Of a DNA stretch of 64,000 nucleotides, positions 45,320 through 57,414 are shown one piece after another. The DNA lies in NCBI GenBank assembly GCA_016808115.1, contig JAEQBH010000986.1, positions 1,364,001 through 1,428,000 on the forward strand. The letters are read 5' to 3'. Numbering within the stretch: position 1 is the first letter of the stretch; each line of letters opens with the position of its first letter. Under the pieces are notes generated by a model that ran no database searches, was not told the DNA's origin, and worked only from the letters and a program-made list of their open reading frames with translations. A program made the position numbers and the translations under genes. The DNA comes from Tetrastigma voinierianum (lineage: Eukaryota > Streptophyta > Magnoliopsida > Vitales > Vitaceae).

Positions 45320-45600
45320 GTGACCGGTGGTGGTCGTACTGATGGAGTGAGCGAGCTTTGTTTGAGTTTCTTGTTTTTATTTTATTTCTCTTCTATTTTT
45401 GGGTTATGTGGATTCCTCCATTTTAGTTTCCTCTGTTGCAAGTAAGTGCCATCGTTTATGTAAAATTTAAAAGACTCTTCTTCATCCACCCTGCATTTCT
45501 TTTGTGCATCAATCTTGGAAAGCTTGAACAGGGTTTGTGGCTTGTATGTTTCTTGAAGCCATGAGTTGATAATATTTATGAAGGATTAATTTTTTATTGC
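45320..45600 (+). other. Presumed 3' untranslated region of VAMP gene
   Basis: T-rich sequence with GTTTATTT-like words follows the stop codon at 45317. No canonical AATAAA was found. Confidence 0.4.
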
Positions 45601-45947
45601 AAAGTTCTCTATAACAAGATTCTTCTATTGGGACTTTGGATGGACCAAGTAAACTGCTATAACTGTTGTTTTGAAGGTGTGAACTGCTTGCTAGGTCAGA
45701 GTCGAAAATATTTTTATTCATTATTTGGACTTCTTTTCTCATTGGAAAGATGAAAATGATGATGGAAGTATGTATCTTCCCTCGTAGTATCTATTATGTC
45801 ACTACGCTCTTAAAGGGATGATATATAAACTTATTGAATTGCACAACGTCAATGCCCATTGTAATAATGCCAAAAGAATTTCTTTTGTGGCCGAAAACAA
45901 GCCCCCAATGAAAAGGAAGGATTAAAAAAAGGGGGGGTTGGAAATTT

Positions 45948-46172
45948 AGTGTATGTTTATTTATTGTTTTTGAAAACCGTTTTCTAGTCTCAAAAACATA
46001 AAGAACATGTTTGGGTTCTAGTATGTATTTGTTCTGAAAAACAAAGGGAATACATAAAACATAAAATTCAAAGAACAAAAAGAGTTTTTCAAAGAATACA
46101 TTTTTTGTGTTTTCTATGTTTTCAAAAATTGTTCTTGAAAAAAAGTTTTATAAAGCATAAACCAAATAGGCC
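45948..46172. mobile_element. MITE-like inverted-repeat element 1
   Basis: The left end GTATGTTTATTTATTGTTTTTGAAAAC mirrors the right end, which read from the minus strand is GCCTATTTGGTTTATGCTTTATAAAAC. There is no coding sequence. It belongs to a loose group with 46343-46535. Confidence 0.4.
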
Positions 46173-46342
46173 AAAGTTTTGCGAAAAGCACCTTAGAGCT
46201 GGATGAATGATCCTACGGAACCCAAATCGATAATAGGGGGTTTTGTTCAATGGTGCTAGGCTGTTTGGTTACAGCTTTTGAATCTTGTTTTTTGTTTTGA
46301 AAAAAAAAAATAAAGAATAATGAAAACACATAACACATAATT

Positions 46343-46535
46343 GGGGCTTATTTGGTACCTGTTTTTGAAAACACAAAGAATACTAAAATGATGTTTTTTT
46401 AAACCAGTTCTTATTATTTAAATCTAATGTTTTTTGCATTTTTATGTTTTTCATAACAAATAAAAGGAATCAAACATTTTTTCTTATTTTTCATAACAAA
46501 AAAACAGTTTTCATGACTGAAACCAAACATACCCT
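46343..46535. mobile_element. MITE-like inverted-repeat element 2
   Basis: The left end reads GGGGCTTATTTGGTACCTG and the right end, on the minus strand, AAAGGGTATGTTTGGTTTC. Both continue to a GAAAAC word. It is non-coding. The superfamily cannot be told, as no target duplication is clear. Confidence 0.45.
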
Positions 46536-47090
46536 TTCCTTTGTTTTAGATGCATCTTTCTGCGCTACCAGTTCTCAGATGAGTTTGGTTGGCAGGCACC
46601 AAAAAAAACCCATATGAAACATAATCCATATGGCCTTCTCACTTCTTCCTCCTTTTCCAAGTTCTGATTATGAAATGAGAATAGAGAAGATGGGATAACT
46701 GATTTTTATTTTTTGGGACAGATCATGATATTCGTGTCCATCTATTATATTATAAGCATCTTTATCTAGAATTTCATCTACAATTGGGTAGATATCATCA
46801 TATAATAAATGCCCTAGATTTTGTAAAATAATGGGCTGTCCTACCTAGCCAACTATATATCTTTTGTTTTATTCTTCTGGAACAATACTAGTATAGTACT
46901 TAATTGAAGATCTTGTATGATACGATACCCTTGCACATTTCCAATATTTATATTTACAATTTAATTCAATTACTACTTTGAACCCATTTTTGATGTCAAA
47001 CCCACTCATATTATTCCAAAAAGGAGGGGAAAGGAATTACTCTAATATATTTGGTTTTGATAATATCAATAACATTTTCTCTCTTCTTCA

Positions 47091-47124
<34 letters not shown>

Positions 47125-47814
47125 TTTTCCCTCCCTTTCTCATGTCGATTGAAAATATTATCTATCAAATTTCAGAAGCATTCGCCGGGAAAGGAAAAGA
47201 GAATAAGAAGTGAATATGAAGATGATGGAAACTAAAATGAGTTGGAAAATCCATGTGACATAGGAAGTGTAATTGTCCCAATTCCCGGAAAATACAACTA
47301 CAGATGCATCCGATAATCTTCTCAAAAGATTGTCGTGTCAGCTTCTACTTCCAGAACAAGTTTCTCACGTGCAAAAATGGTTAACCAAAGCATAAAAGAA
47401 AAAAAAAAGAAGTTAAAAAACTTCAAAATGATCCTAAATTTGTGAATCTAAGAGCCTATTTGATTCTAATTTTTGAAAACTATTTTTTAGAACATTTTCT
47501 TAAAACACATATAACATTATTTTGATGTTCTCCGATAATTGTTCTTGTTCTTTGAAAATTAATGTTATTTATGTTCTTGATATTTTTCATAATAAAAAAA
47601 AAGAATCAAATATGTTCTCTATGTTTTTTTTCTTGTTTTTTTCCATGCTTTTATGAAAAAATAACTCATTTTGGATAAAATTATCATTCTCCATTTCTTG
47701 TATTTACATTATCTCTTTAAAGAATGGTCGTTTATTGTAACAAAACAAAAAGGACATTTTTATTGAAATCAAACCAAAGATTGTTTGAAAGGTTAAATTT
47801 CCAAAATTGGGTTT
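46536..47814. other. AT-rich intergenic stretch
   Basis: It holds an (AAT)n run at 47091-47124 and, at about 47452-47690, a third block with the TATTTGATTC..TTTTTGAAAAC style of the neighbouring MITE-like units. No gene is recognised. Confidence 0.5.
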
Positions 47815-48600
47815 TCTAACACATATGGAGGCAAGCGCTAGCAGAGACAACTCATAGCAGTGCGTGCGCTAACATTCATGGAATGGTGGGCCGAACTAAG
47901 CAGTAGAATGATGAAGAAAAAAATGCAGAAGGTGACCTCAATTAGTTGGGAAATTTGGAATAGAAGGAATCAAGTAGTTTGGAACAGGAGGAAGCCAACA
48001 TATGCCTAAGTACTGGAGTTTGCCAAGTAAACAGTAGAGAAGTGGAGTCTGATGCATAGTCATCAGAGTGTCTCTCACAACCTCCCCACAAAACCAGCTC
48101 TCTCACAATGTGGTCACCTCTGTCCCACGGCTTCATAAAATGTAATGTGGATGCAGCTTTATTTGTAGACAAAATTTTTATCGGTATGTGGTTTGTAATT
48201 CACGATCATTCGGGAAGGTTCCTGGCAGCAAAGGCGGGTTGTGGAAATGGTCCCATGGGTCACCGAGGCCCTCAGTTGTAGAGAAGCACTCCAATGGTTG
48301 AAGAAAAACAATTATAAGAAGGTATTGATTGAAACAGACAATCTCCTACTAGTAACGGCAATAAATAGCTCCGGAAACTACATTTCTCCCTTAGGTCTAA
48401 TCATCCAAGATTGTAAGGACCTCCTTCAAGTCATCCCAGATAGTTCCCTAATATGTGTGCGTTGATCAACGAACCATGCGGCTCATGCACTTGCCAAAGG
48501 TGCTAGTTCTCAATCTGGTCAAGGTGAGTGGGATGGTTACCCTCCAATAAGCCTCATGGCTATAATTTCAAAAAAAAGGGCTTTTAATTAAATCACCTAC
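47815..48600 (+). pseudogene. LINE-type RNase H fragment
   Basis: Reading across frames: ISWEIWNRRNQVVWNRR (47939-47990), then FIKCNVDAALFVDK with the first RNase H Asp (about 48132-48170), then TEALSCREALQWLKKNNYKKVLIETDN with the Glu and Asp (48259-48342), and NHAAHALAKGA with a last conserved His (48472-48504). This is the RVT_3 domain at the C-terminus of plant L1-type LINEs, with one frameshift near 48235. The tail of the element follows to about 48600. Confidence 0.75.
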
Positions 48601-48660
48601 AATGGAAAAATCAAAGACACAACTTTCCTTCCAGCATTTCCAACATTTAGTGAGTAGCCC

Positions 48661-48796
48661 TTTTTTTTTGGATAGTTAAACACTTTGGTTATAATGTACT
48701 AAACTGTCCCCAAGGACTCGAACCCATGACCCCTTCCCTTCCTCTGCCTTGGCTTTTTTGAAACAATAGGCGTTCTACCACATGAGCTAGAGGCTT
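48661..48796 (-). mobile_element. tRNA-derived SINE
   Basis: On the minus strand the A box CTAGCTCATGTGGTAGAACG and B box GGGTTCGAGTCC are followed by GGACAGTTTAGTAC and a tail of nine A. The insert between the boxes is A- and G-rich. It is the best-formed SINE in the window and lies just beyond the end of the FAR1-related gene. Confidence 0.65.
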
Positions 48797-48888
48797 TCTT
48801 TTTTAAATGGAAGTAGTGTAGATCTAAACAATATTTATACATTTCATGCTAAATTGCTATCAAGTCCATGCACATTTATGTTCTTTTG

Positions 48889-50902
48889 TTACATGTCCTC
48901 TAAAACACTGAACTTGTTCAACAATTTATGCAATTCTTCCAACACCACTTCATAATGTTGTTGAGACAGTGCCCCTTCTTCCACAAGGGGAATGGCATGT
49001 TTATACAGATTATTATGCCAATTCACTGGATTGTTGTTGTTATACACATCAATATCACCGGAGCCATCATCTCGACGTACCTGCACTTGAAGTCCTTACT
49101 CCATCGCGGCAGAATGTATCGACTCGGGATTTCTTCCACACCATTATAGTTAAGCACAGTTAATGCATGCCTGCACAAATATCCTTTGAAGTTGAACAAA
49201 CTGCAAATGCAACGGATGTCTACCTGTGTAGTCTCGTACAAAACTTCATAATACCTAACCACTTTCTCCTTTCCTTCAACTTCAACTCGTTCTTTCACCA
49301 TGTATGTTATGATCGGTCCGTTAACGCTCACCTGCTTTGTGTTGAAGCAACAGTACATTCCCTCAACCTCTGATTGGAACTTCATAAACATCGCCTTTGT
49401 GTACATCTTGGAAAGCTGCAACTCGAAGTTACATTTCGTTTTCGGTTCAAAACTTGATGCTCTTGATTCTATATCTGCCATGACTTCTTTCAGGTGCTTC
49501 CTATGTAGAGCTAAATCATACTTATCAACAAATTCCTTAAAGGATGTATGTTTATGTACATAACCATCAAAAAATGCAGTCAAGCCGTCGTTTTCTCCTA
49601 CAGGAATCATTCCTGCAAAAAATGTGTCTTTCAAGTAAACTGGAACCCATCGTTGCCGATCTTCAAACAATGTCTGCAGCCATTTGTTATCCCCAAGTTG
49701 TGCCGTTTGATCATATCAGCCCAAGAAGTTTCAAACTCAGCTATCTTTAAGGATTCATAAACTGCTTTATTCATTTGCGTTCTAATTGTTTCGTATCCCT
49801 TCAACCCTCCCATCTTCTCTGGAACTCGTTGCATGATATACCACAAACAATAACAATGGCGAGCTCCTGGAAAGACCTCAGAAACAGCATTCTGCAAGGG
49901 TTTGCACTGATCAGTGATGATAACTTGGGGAGGACGGCCCAGCATACACGTAAGCCATGCCCGAAAAATCCACACAAAGTACTCAGCTGACTCATGTCCA
50001 AGGAAGCCACAGCCTAACAGTACAGATTGTCCATGGTGATTCATTCCAACGAACGAAATCAGAGGGATCTCAAATTTGTTTGCCAAGCAACTTGTGTCGA
50101 TCGCAACAGTGTCACAAAAGTAACCATATGCAGCCCTGGACCGGGAATCTGCCCAAAATACATTCATCAGCTGCCCTTCATCGTCAAAATCCATCAAGTA
50201 AAAGAAGTTAGGGTCTGTCAACTTCATCCGACAGAAGTAGTTGTAAACCGCATGGGCATCCCCTTCTTTAAGATCCAAATGCTTAGAGTGATCAACAGGA
50301 TTCAAACGCTCTCCATCATTAACATTTGTGTACTCATTGCACTCAGAATCCGTAACAGCTGTTTGATACAACTTTATAGTATGTACTTCTGTGACAGGCT
50401 CTGATGGGGGCTGTGATTTTTTGGCGGCAAGAATCATTTTCTTGTGCGACTTGTAAAATCGTTTAATTAGTGGACTCACTGGATGGTTGTGTTCAAGCTC
50501 AACTTCAACTATTCTCCACCTTTTAGAGTCCACCAGTCTGATGACAATCATTGCAGGACAACCAGTTCTTGTTTCTGGTCTTGGATGGTTTGCTTCACTC
50601 TTTTTCTTGAAACCGGCACTGCTGCAGCTAAGTTTTGCTCTGTATCGTTCTTTTCTCTTTGATCTAAACCATGAATTGCTTACTCGAATGCCGAAACCCT
50701 GCTCCTTACCGTAAAGATTATAAAAATCATAAGCTTCATCAAAAGAATCAAACTCCAAACCCACAGTAGGCAGTGGGGGTTCCTTCTTAGGCTGTGTTTC
50801 ACTAGTTTCATCATAATGTTCCACTGCGATGCTGTCTCCTTCAATATCATACTCATCACCTTCATCAAATACAGGCTCACTGTTGAGACAAACTTCTTCC
50901 AT
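48889..50902 (-). CDS. FAR1-related (FRS) protein, two apparent frameshifts
   Basis: One exon of 2014 bases would encode about 671 residues, normal for FRS proteins, if two single-base losses are allowed for. The FAR1 DNA-binding domain (about 53-145) has FDSFDEAYDFYNLYGKEQGF and the Cys/His zinc ligands up to ELEHNHPVSP. The MULE transposase core (about 245-365) has VAIDTSCLANKFEIPLISFVG and ADSR..CFLGHE-type segments. The SWIM finger CICSLFNFKGYLCRH lies near 49205. FRS proteins are domesticated transposases that bind DNA in the nucleus and regulate transcription, the founders FHY3 and FAR1 in far-red light signalling. Frame breaks are near 49696, in a GGGG run, and near 49070. The ATG follows a splice acceptor (TTTTCAG). 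Confidence 0.85.
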
Positions 50903-51539
50903 CTGAAAATAAATTCAATCTCATGTTCTTTAACAAGTATTAAGAAGAAAACATGCAACCAGAAGTAAAACAAGAAGCATAAATACTGCTGTTCTTTTTA
51001 CCAAGTGAACCAAAAAGCTGATTTATTTTGCACAGTTCTTTCTTTTCTTTTTCTTTTCTTTTCTCACTCATTTTAAAAAAAAAAACTAAGTATTACTATT
51101 TACTGAAGGCTCAGCACAAGCAAATTTCACATGTGCAAACATTCATCCACAAAAAGAGGAGATGAAGGAGAGGTTATTATTAGAAAAAGGTTATCCTTAG
51201 AAGTTTATTAGACAATCTGCAATAAAGATAAAGTTTTGCTTCTTTGAGTTTGTAATGAAGTTGCATTTGAATTGATCTCATGTCTACAATCTTGACAATG
51301 CGCGCTTGACTAGACATCCTACAAAATAAGAATGCATTGTATTGGATCCTCACTTTTTTGTCCTTGGAGCTTTGGCATAGGTGATTCAGCGTGATGGAAC
51401 AATCTAGATCTCATAAAGAGTATGAAATATATGACAATCATCTTCTTTGAGGGTTTTTGGGACAGCTAAGAGGCTGGGTGCTTCAGCATGTGGCTATCCT
51501 TGCTTTAGTAACAATAAATTTGGCAAAAAGGGGTGTCAG

Positions 51540-52000
51540 AATTTTTTAGGATAGATGGAGGATGTAGCATGGGATTGGTTTTCATTGTCTTCGCTCTTTT
51601 GACTTCTGTAACCCAAGGCTTTTGTAGACATGCCCTTAAGCCTCCTTCTCATACATTGGAACTTTCTGCGTAGGTCCAAAGGATAATTTTGTTGAATACT
51701 TGAGAAGCATCAGATTTGGATTCCACCTTAAGAGGATACTGATAAAGTAAATTTTGATGGGAACTTCTATGGCAGTTCAAGGAAACTAGGGATTAGAGAA
51801 GTGACAAGAGATCACACTGATAGTATGGTTGAAAGTCAAAAAAAAAAAAAAAGCCTGGTGATCAAGTTTGGCAATCATTGCAAAGAGCCTAGTACCTTTG
51901 GAGATCCTAAGATATAACTGTCCAATTTCTTGGTGGAGAGAGATTTGATTACTGTCATCTAGTCAGACATCCAAAGAGGAAAGAGGGCCTAAGGAGTTCT
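51540..52000 (+). pseudogene. Second degenerate LINE RNase H remnant
   Basis: DKVNFDGNFYGSSRKLGIREVTRDH at about 51741-51815 matches the VKxNFDGxxxGNPGxxGxGxVxRDxxG start of LINE RNase H. The rest is scattered among stops up to about 52000. It is much more decayed than the copy at 47815. Confidence 0.55.
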
Positions 52001-52347
52001 ATTGGTGACTACGCCAAATTATTGGCACTGCTAGAGACACAAGATGTATCTCACTCTATATTAGCTAATAGCATAACAATCTTTAAACCAAGCAAAGAGC
52101 CAGGAAACTGGTTCCTTTTGTATTTTTTACCTCTACAAGTTGTACAGATTTTTTTAGATTTGTACAGTATATCATAACCCAGCCTCATTTTATGCAGCTT
52201 GGTCAGTTATCTCTCCTAGCAGTTTTTATACTTTTTTTTTTTTATCAAATTTTGTATATTTTGGAAGGAGTTGCCATCATTATTTATAATTATTAGTTCT
52301 TCTTTACCCTTTTTTTAATCTATAATTAGCTTGTAATCAATCTATCA

Positions 52348-52348
52348 A

Positions 52349-52379
<31 letters not shown>
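52348..52379. repeat. (AAT)n microsatellite
   Basis: About ten AAT units. The AATTAGCTTGTAATCA sequence appears on both sides (about 52323 and 52390), suggesting local duplication. Confidence 0.9.
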
Positions 52380-52506
52380 GTAACAATAATAATTAGCTTG
52401 TAATCACACGTAAAAAGTGTAACCATTTGTGAATCTATGATTACAAGTAACAAGCATACATGCATACATACATACACATGAAGCCCTTGAGGCATCCTAA
52501 ACCTTA

Positions 52507-52832
52507 GGCCGTGTTTGGTTCCTAGAAAATTTGAGAGAAAATGTGAGAGAAAGAAACTAGAGAGGAAAGTGGGCCGAAAGAAAAGTGAAGGAAAATAAAA
52601 AAATAGAATCAAAGTCCACTAAATTATTTCTACATCCTTCTTCAAATTCATTTCACTTACTCTCTCATTGTATAAAATAATTTAAACAATTTTAAAATAC
52701 ATAAATTTCTACCAAATTTTAATTACATTTGATTTTATTTAGTATTTTCTATAATGAAACCAAACATAATAAAATTATTTTCCTTAACATTTTTTTTCTT
52801 ACCTTAGCACTTTCCAGAAACCAAACATAGCC
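52507..52832. mobile_element. MITE with terminal inverted repeats
   Basis: The left end GGCCGTGTTTGGTTCCTAG and the right end, read on the minus strand as GGCTATGTTTGGTTTCTGG, form imperfect terminal inverted repeats of about 22 bases. TA flanks both sides (52505-52506 and 52833-52834). The interior is AT-rich and non-coding. The TA target points to a Stowaway/mariner or PIF/Harbinger type, which cannot be settled here. Confidence 0.7.
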
Positions 52833-52939
52833 TAAAGGTATTTTAATATCAACACTCCATACTCTCCCTCCTGCTCTTGATCATATTGTGGTCCATCAAA
52901 AAGAAATATGACCCACATTTATACTCTTGTGTCACTTTT

Positions 52940-54020
52940 TGCTTTGCTACATCATAGATAAGCTTGCTACTTGATGCTCATGCACAAGAGTGTGGGTGTT
53001 CATGAACAGAAAAAGAGCGAGAGCACACGTGCACCTCCGATTTAAGTATGAAGTCATCAAATGAGATTGTAAGGGAAAAAGGAGGCAAACCTTCCAAACA
53101 CCAGTAATTTTATGACAAAATAAGCAGCCAATCACAAACTTTGAAGTCAGTTTATTTGATCATATGAGCTGAACAACTTTTCCTTTCATGGAGAAATCAA
53201 GCAACTTTATGGCTCCTCAATAAATGATTGCTTCTGCTAGAGCTTTTGTATCATGCAATGGAAACTCAAACCTCAATTCCATGATATCTATTTGGAGACA
53301 CAAAGCTATGCAAGGCATCTAACCTGCCACACAAGAAAAAAAGGGAGAGAAAAAGAGTCATAAGCATTCGTACAACCAATTTTCATGGTCTTCCCTCTAT
53401 ATTTATCAGTAGTGAAATGACAACACTAAGAAATATATTTTCCTCCTTTTATATAACCTTTTTGCATATAGATCATTTTCTTTTCATTGTGCACAATCTA
53501 CTAAGAAATGGAATATCCTGAAAAAAATATTTTAGGGCAAAATTCATTATTGAAGACAGACTAATACTACCATGACAAAGCTTGCAGGCTTTATTCCATG
53601 GGGAGAATGGGAAAACACATTCAAAGAATCACTTCCAACGAGCTTTCATAAAAAATAAACCTTATGAATCACAGTTGACACACACATCACATTACTTCCT
53701 AAAAAAAGTATCCTATATTTCATGCAATTTTCATCCTTGGATAAAATTTTCTTTCCATTCTTCACTTTCATTTGAAATGATATGTGTACATCCAGAAATT
53801 AATACACAGAATGAGAAAATTTCGAAATGATGATGAGATTCACTATGTCAATCATAAGAAAGGGAAAGGAAAAATGCACTAGCATCTGGCTGAAACACTA
53901 AACATTCAATCATAAGAACAGGTCAACTAGAAAAGTAGAACAAACTCTTTTAGAGAAGAAGCATCAGACTCATAGATCATAGATCATAGATCTAAGAAAC
54001 AAAGAATCTGCAAACAGTTC
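52940..54020. other. Intergenic or intronic stretch, no gene seen
   Basis: Apart from the candidate splice acceptor at 53324 and a short ATAGATCATAGATCATAGATC repeat near 53972, nothing is recognised. Confidence 0.5.
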
Positions 54021-54029
54021 AGATGACAA

Positions 54030-54500
54030 AGCAATTTTTTTGAAGGTAAACAAGAACATATATAAAAGAGGCCAACCCAAGAGCAGGGGGCACACACCAA
54101 GTGCATGGGAGGTATACAAAGGATGTCAAAACAAAGAAGAGAAGCACCTCTAGCAAGAACACAAAATACTCTCAGGCTAACACCAATCAATAACTAACAA
54201 GGAAACTTAACCATCTTGAATATGTTGGAAAGTCCATTGGAAAAGGGTACAAACAAGAGATTCCTCTGTGCTTGATTTGAGCACTGAATTCCATCAAATG
54301 CTATTCCTCTCTTGCCAAAGAATCAAACACAAGCAAAGAGGGGTTATTATCTAAATATCTATCCTATTTTTGCTAACAAAGCTCCCATCTCATCTCTTTA
54401 ACAAATATTTCCTTGAAAGGGGAGGACTCAAGAAAGGCCAAAGAGAGAAAACAACAAAAGACAAAGACCCTTTGCCTTTCCGCAATGGATTAGCAAGTTA
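54030..54500 (-). mobile_element. LINE 3' end fragment
   Basis: It is a relative of 41256-41620: GGGGGCACACACCAAGTGCA, GAGGTATACAAAGGATGTC and TGTGCTTGATTTGAGCACTG..ATTCCATCAAA are shared. The poly-T at its left end (54038) corresponds to the poly-A tail of a minus-strand LINE. No protein domain is legible. Confidence 0.55.
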
Positions 54501-54547
54501 GCTAATTCTTTTGAACTCATACAAAAAAATCAGTGGTTGCCAATACC

Positions 54548-57410
54548 CAACCTCTTCCCCCCCTTTTTTTTTAGTAAGGAAAATTGTATTAAAGGAGAGA
54601 CCAAAAAGTGACCCTCAGTATACAAGATACATACAAAGAGTGCAAGCCAGCACAACCAAAAAAGAACTGTGCAAGAAATCACTCCCTTAAGTAGGCCCTA
54701 ACCAATCCACAAAATCTACAATGAACATATTGACCCAACCCCAAAGGTTACAAAGAAAAGACTACTTACACCTTTGAATAGAAAGCCCTTTATCAAGAAA
54801 CACCCTACTATATTCCTTTCGTTCCACACTGTTGACAAGAGGCACAAAGGAGCAGTTTGCCAAGCCTTCTTCCCCACAAATGCCCCCTAACAACTAACTA
54901 ACAAACTTCTCGCTAAGGAGGGCAAACCCAAGACACCTCAAACAAATAGAAGAGAAAATGTCAAAGTGCCTATGTTGTTCCACATGCAACAAAATGTGAT
55001 CCACCGTCTCTTCTTCCTCCAAACATAACACACACCTATTTACCAAAGACCATCCCCTTCGCTTCAGCTGATCCAAAGTCAAAACCTTCCCCATGAAGCC
55101 TCCCAAGCAAAGAAGCACACCTTTGGCGGAACCCAAGGCTTCCAAATGGCGTTGACTAGAAAAGAAATCTCACCACCCTATTAAAAAAAAAACATAGAGA
55201 GACCTAACAGAGAGCACCCCATCCTTGCTACCCTCCCACACCAATCTATCCTCCTCCTCCTCCATGCACGCTCTCCAACCATGCAAAATCCTAAGAAGTC
55301 TTACAACTGAATCAACTTCCCAATCATTCAACCTTCTTGAAAAGCACGGCGTCTAGCAACCTGTCCTTGCTACCCTCCCAAGCAAAGAAGCACACCTTTG
55401 GCGGAACTCAAGGCTTCCAAATGGCATTGGCTAGAATAGAAATCTCACCACCCTATTCAGAAAAAAGGTAGAGAGACCTAACAGAGAACACCCCATCCTT
55501 GCTACCCTCCCACACCAATCTATCCTCCTCCTCCATGCACACTCTCCAACCATGCAGAATCCTGAGAAGTCTTACAACTGAATCAACTTCCCGATCATTC
55601 AACATTCTTGAAAAGTGGGGCATCCAACAACCCCCGTCAATAGGGCTGCAAAAATCCACCACCTAAGCATCTTTAGGAATGGCAATGTCAAACAAAGAAC
55701 GGAACAAGACTCTAAGAGGTTCATTGCCACACCACTTATCAAACCAAAACCTCACCCTTCTCCCATTACCCGCCTTGAAACCCACTCTATTCCCCAACAA
55801 GTCCCATTCCTTTCTGATAGGTTTCCACATACTCACCCCAGAGGTAATTCTAACCTCTCTAGACCGCCCCCCTCCTTCCTCCTCCCCATACTTCCCACAA
55901 ATGACATATCTCCAAAGTGTCCCTCTCTTCGTCCTAAAACGCCAATTCCATTTACATAAAAGAGCATTGTTGAGTCTTCAAGCCCCTCACCAGTCACCCC
56001 CAAGCCTCCTTTGTCCTTCCCAACACAAATTAAGTTCCAATGAACTAAATGGGGTTTTTGCTCCAAAGCTCCTCCTCCCCATAAAAAGTCTCTATGGATC
56101 TGTTCAAGGCCCAATCTAACAACCTTTGAAATCCCAAACAATGACATAAAATAAATAAGGATATTGGATAGGGTGCTCCTAATCGGAGGAAGCCCCTACC
56201 CTAGGAAAGTGTTAAACAACCAACTCTCCTAAAAACTCGAGCATGTAGGATTTTGGTTTAATATGAATATCATGCATTTAACACCCTCTCTCACATGTGG
56301 CCACATACCCGCACATGGAGAGTCAAACAAACCAAATAGAGTCCTCCATTGACTTTAAAATAGAAAATTGGGAATAAATTGCAGAGAGGTGGCTCGAATC
56401 TCAAACCTCAACTAAGCCAGCTTTGATACATATTCGCGACCAACTCTTCCTAAAAGTTGGCTTGTAGTTTGGTTTAATAGAAAGGTGTCTTTCCATAAAG
56501 CCCGATCTTGCGGCTTCCTCTTGACACCATCCCTAACTTGATGTATCAAAAGGAGCATCAAAACCCAAATAAGAGGCGATGGCGCCAACAGATTTGAACT
56601 CTCTATTAAAATCAGCAGCGTTCTCACATTCCTATGGAATAGACTCACTCTTGTCCAAATTAACCTTTAGTCTAGAAATAGCTTCAAACCACATAAGGAG
56701 CCAACTCAAATAAGTTAATTGATCATGAAAGAGTTCACAAAACATCAATGTGTCATCAATAAAAAGTAAATGAGATATCTCCACCCCTTCCCCGCCAACT
56801 CCACTCACATGCCATCCTAACAAAAATCTACCATCACTAGCCTTCAGAAGAAGGCAACTTAGAGTTTTTAATACAAGAATAAACATATAGGAGGAGAGCG
56901 GGTCTCCCTGTCCTAAGCCCTTCAAACCGCGAACAAACCCAGAAGGGGTCCCATTGACAAGGATTGAAAAGCTCGTTGTGGAGATGCACCACTCAATGAC
57001 TCAATGCAGCCAATCCATTTTTCCCTAAAGCCCATCTTTCTAAGCACAGAGGAGAAACTTCCAATTTACATGATCATAGGCCTTTTAAATGTCTAGCTTA
57101 CACAAAACCCCTTTGGCATTCCTCCTCAGCAAAGAATCAATTGCTTGATTTGCTATCAAAGAAGCGCCAAGCATTTTCCTTCCTTCCACAAAAGCATTCT
57201 AAAAGCAGGACACCACCTTACCCCCACCTTCTTTAATGTGTTTGCTAAATCCCTAGCCAACAACTCGTACACACTACTCACTAAGTTGATAGGTCTATAG
57301 TCCTTTAGCTCTTTTGCCCCACCTTTCTTGGGAATAAGCACCAAGAACATCGCATTCAACCTCTTTACAAATTGACCATGCTGATGGAATTCCTTGAACA
57401 CACCCAACCT
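54548..57410 (-). mobile_element. L1-type LINE, 3' half of ORF2
   Basis: From 57407 down on the minus strand: RT start with LNAMFLVLIPKKGGAKELKDYRPINLVSS (57356-57270), then GLGQGDPLSSYMF and the catalytic LLFIDDTLMF (56919-56750), then WFEAISRLKVNLDKSE, the post-RT region (56147-55453), and a zf-RVT motif KVLTLDQLKRRGW..CVLCLEEEETVDHILLH (55095-54970). A 3' tail ends in a poly-A (poly-T at 54560-54569). Endonuclease and ORF1 are missing, as in 5'-truncated LINEs. Many stops and frameshifts are present. Confidence 0.85.
55101..55645. repeat. 275 bp tandem duplication inside the LINE
   Basis: TCCCAAGCAAAGAAGCACAC recurs at 55101 and 55376 and the following 265 or so bases match closely, including the CAACTTCCC.ATCATTCAACC stretch at 55315 and 55586. 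The copies differ by a few percent. It repeats the region between RT and zf-RVT. Confidence 0.9.
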
Positions 57411-57414
57411 CTTC

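Noticed and set aside
49544..50714. Several + strand open frames over the FRS gene
   Set aside because: They are antisense shadows of the FAR1-related coding sequence.
55615..56119. 114- and 146-codon + strand frames rich in Pro and Ser
   Set aside because: They are the reverse of the LINE ORF2 region between RT and zf-RVT, where the minus-strand frames match the LINE family.
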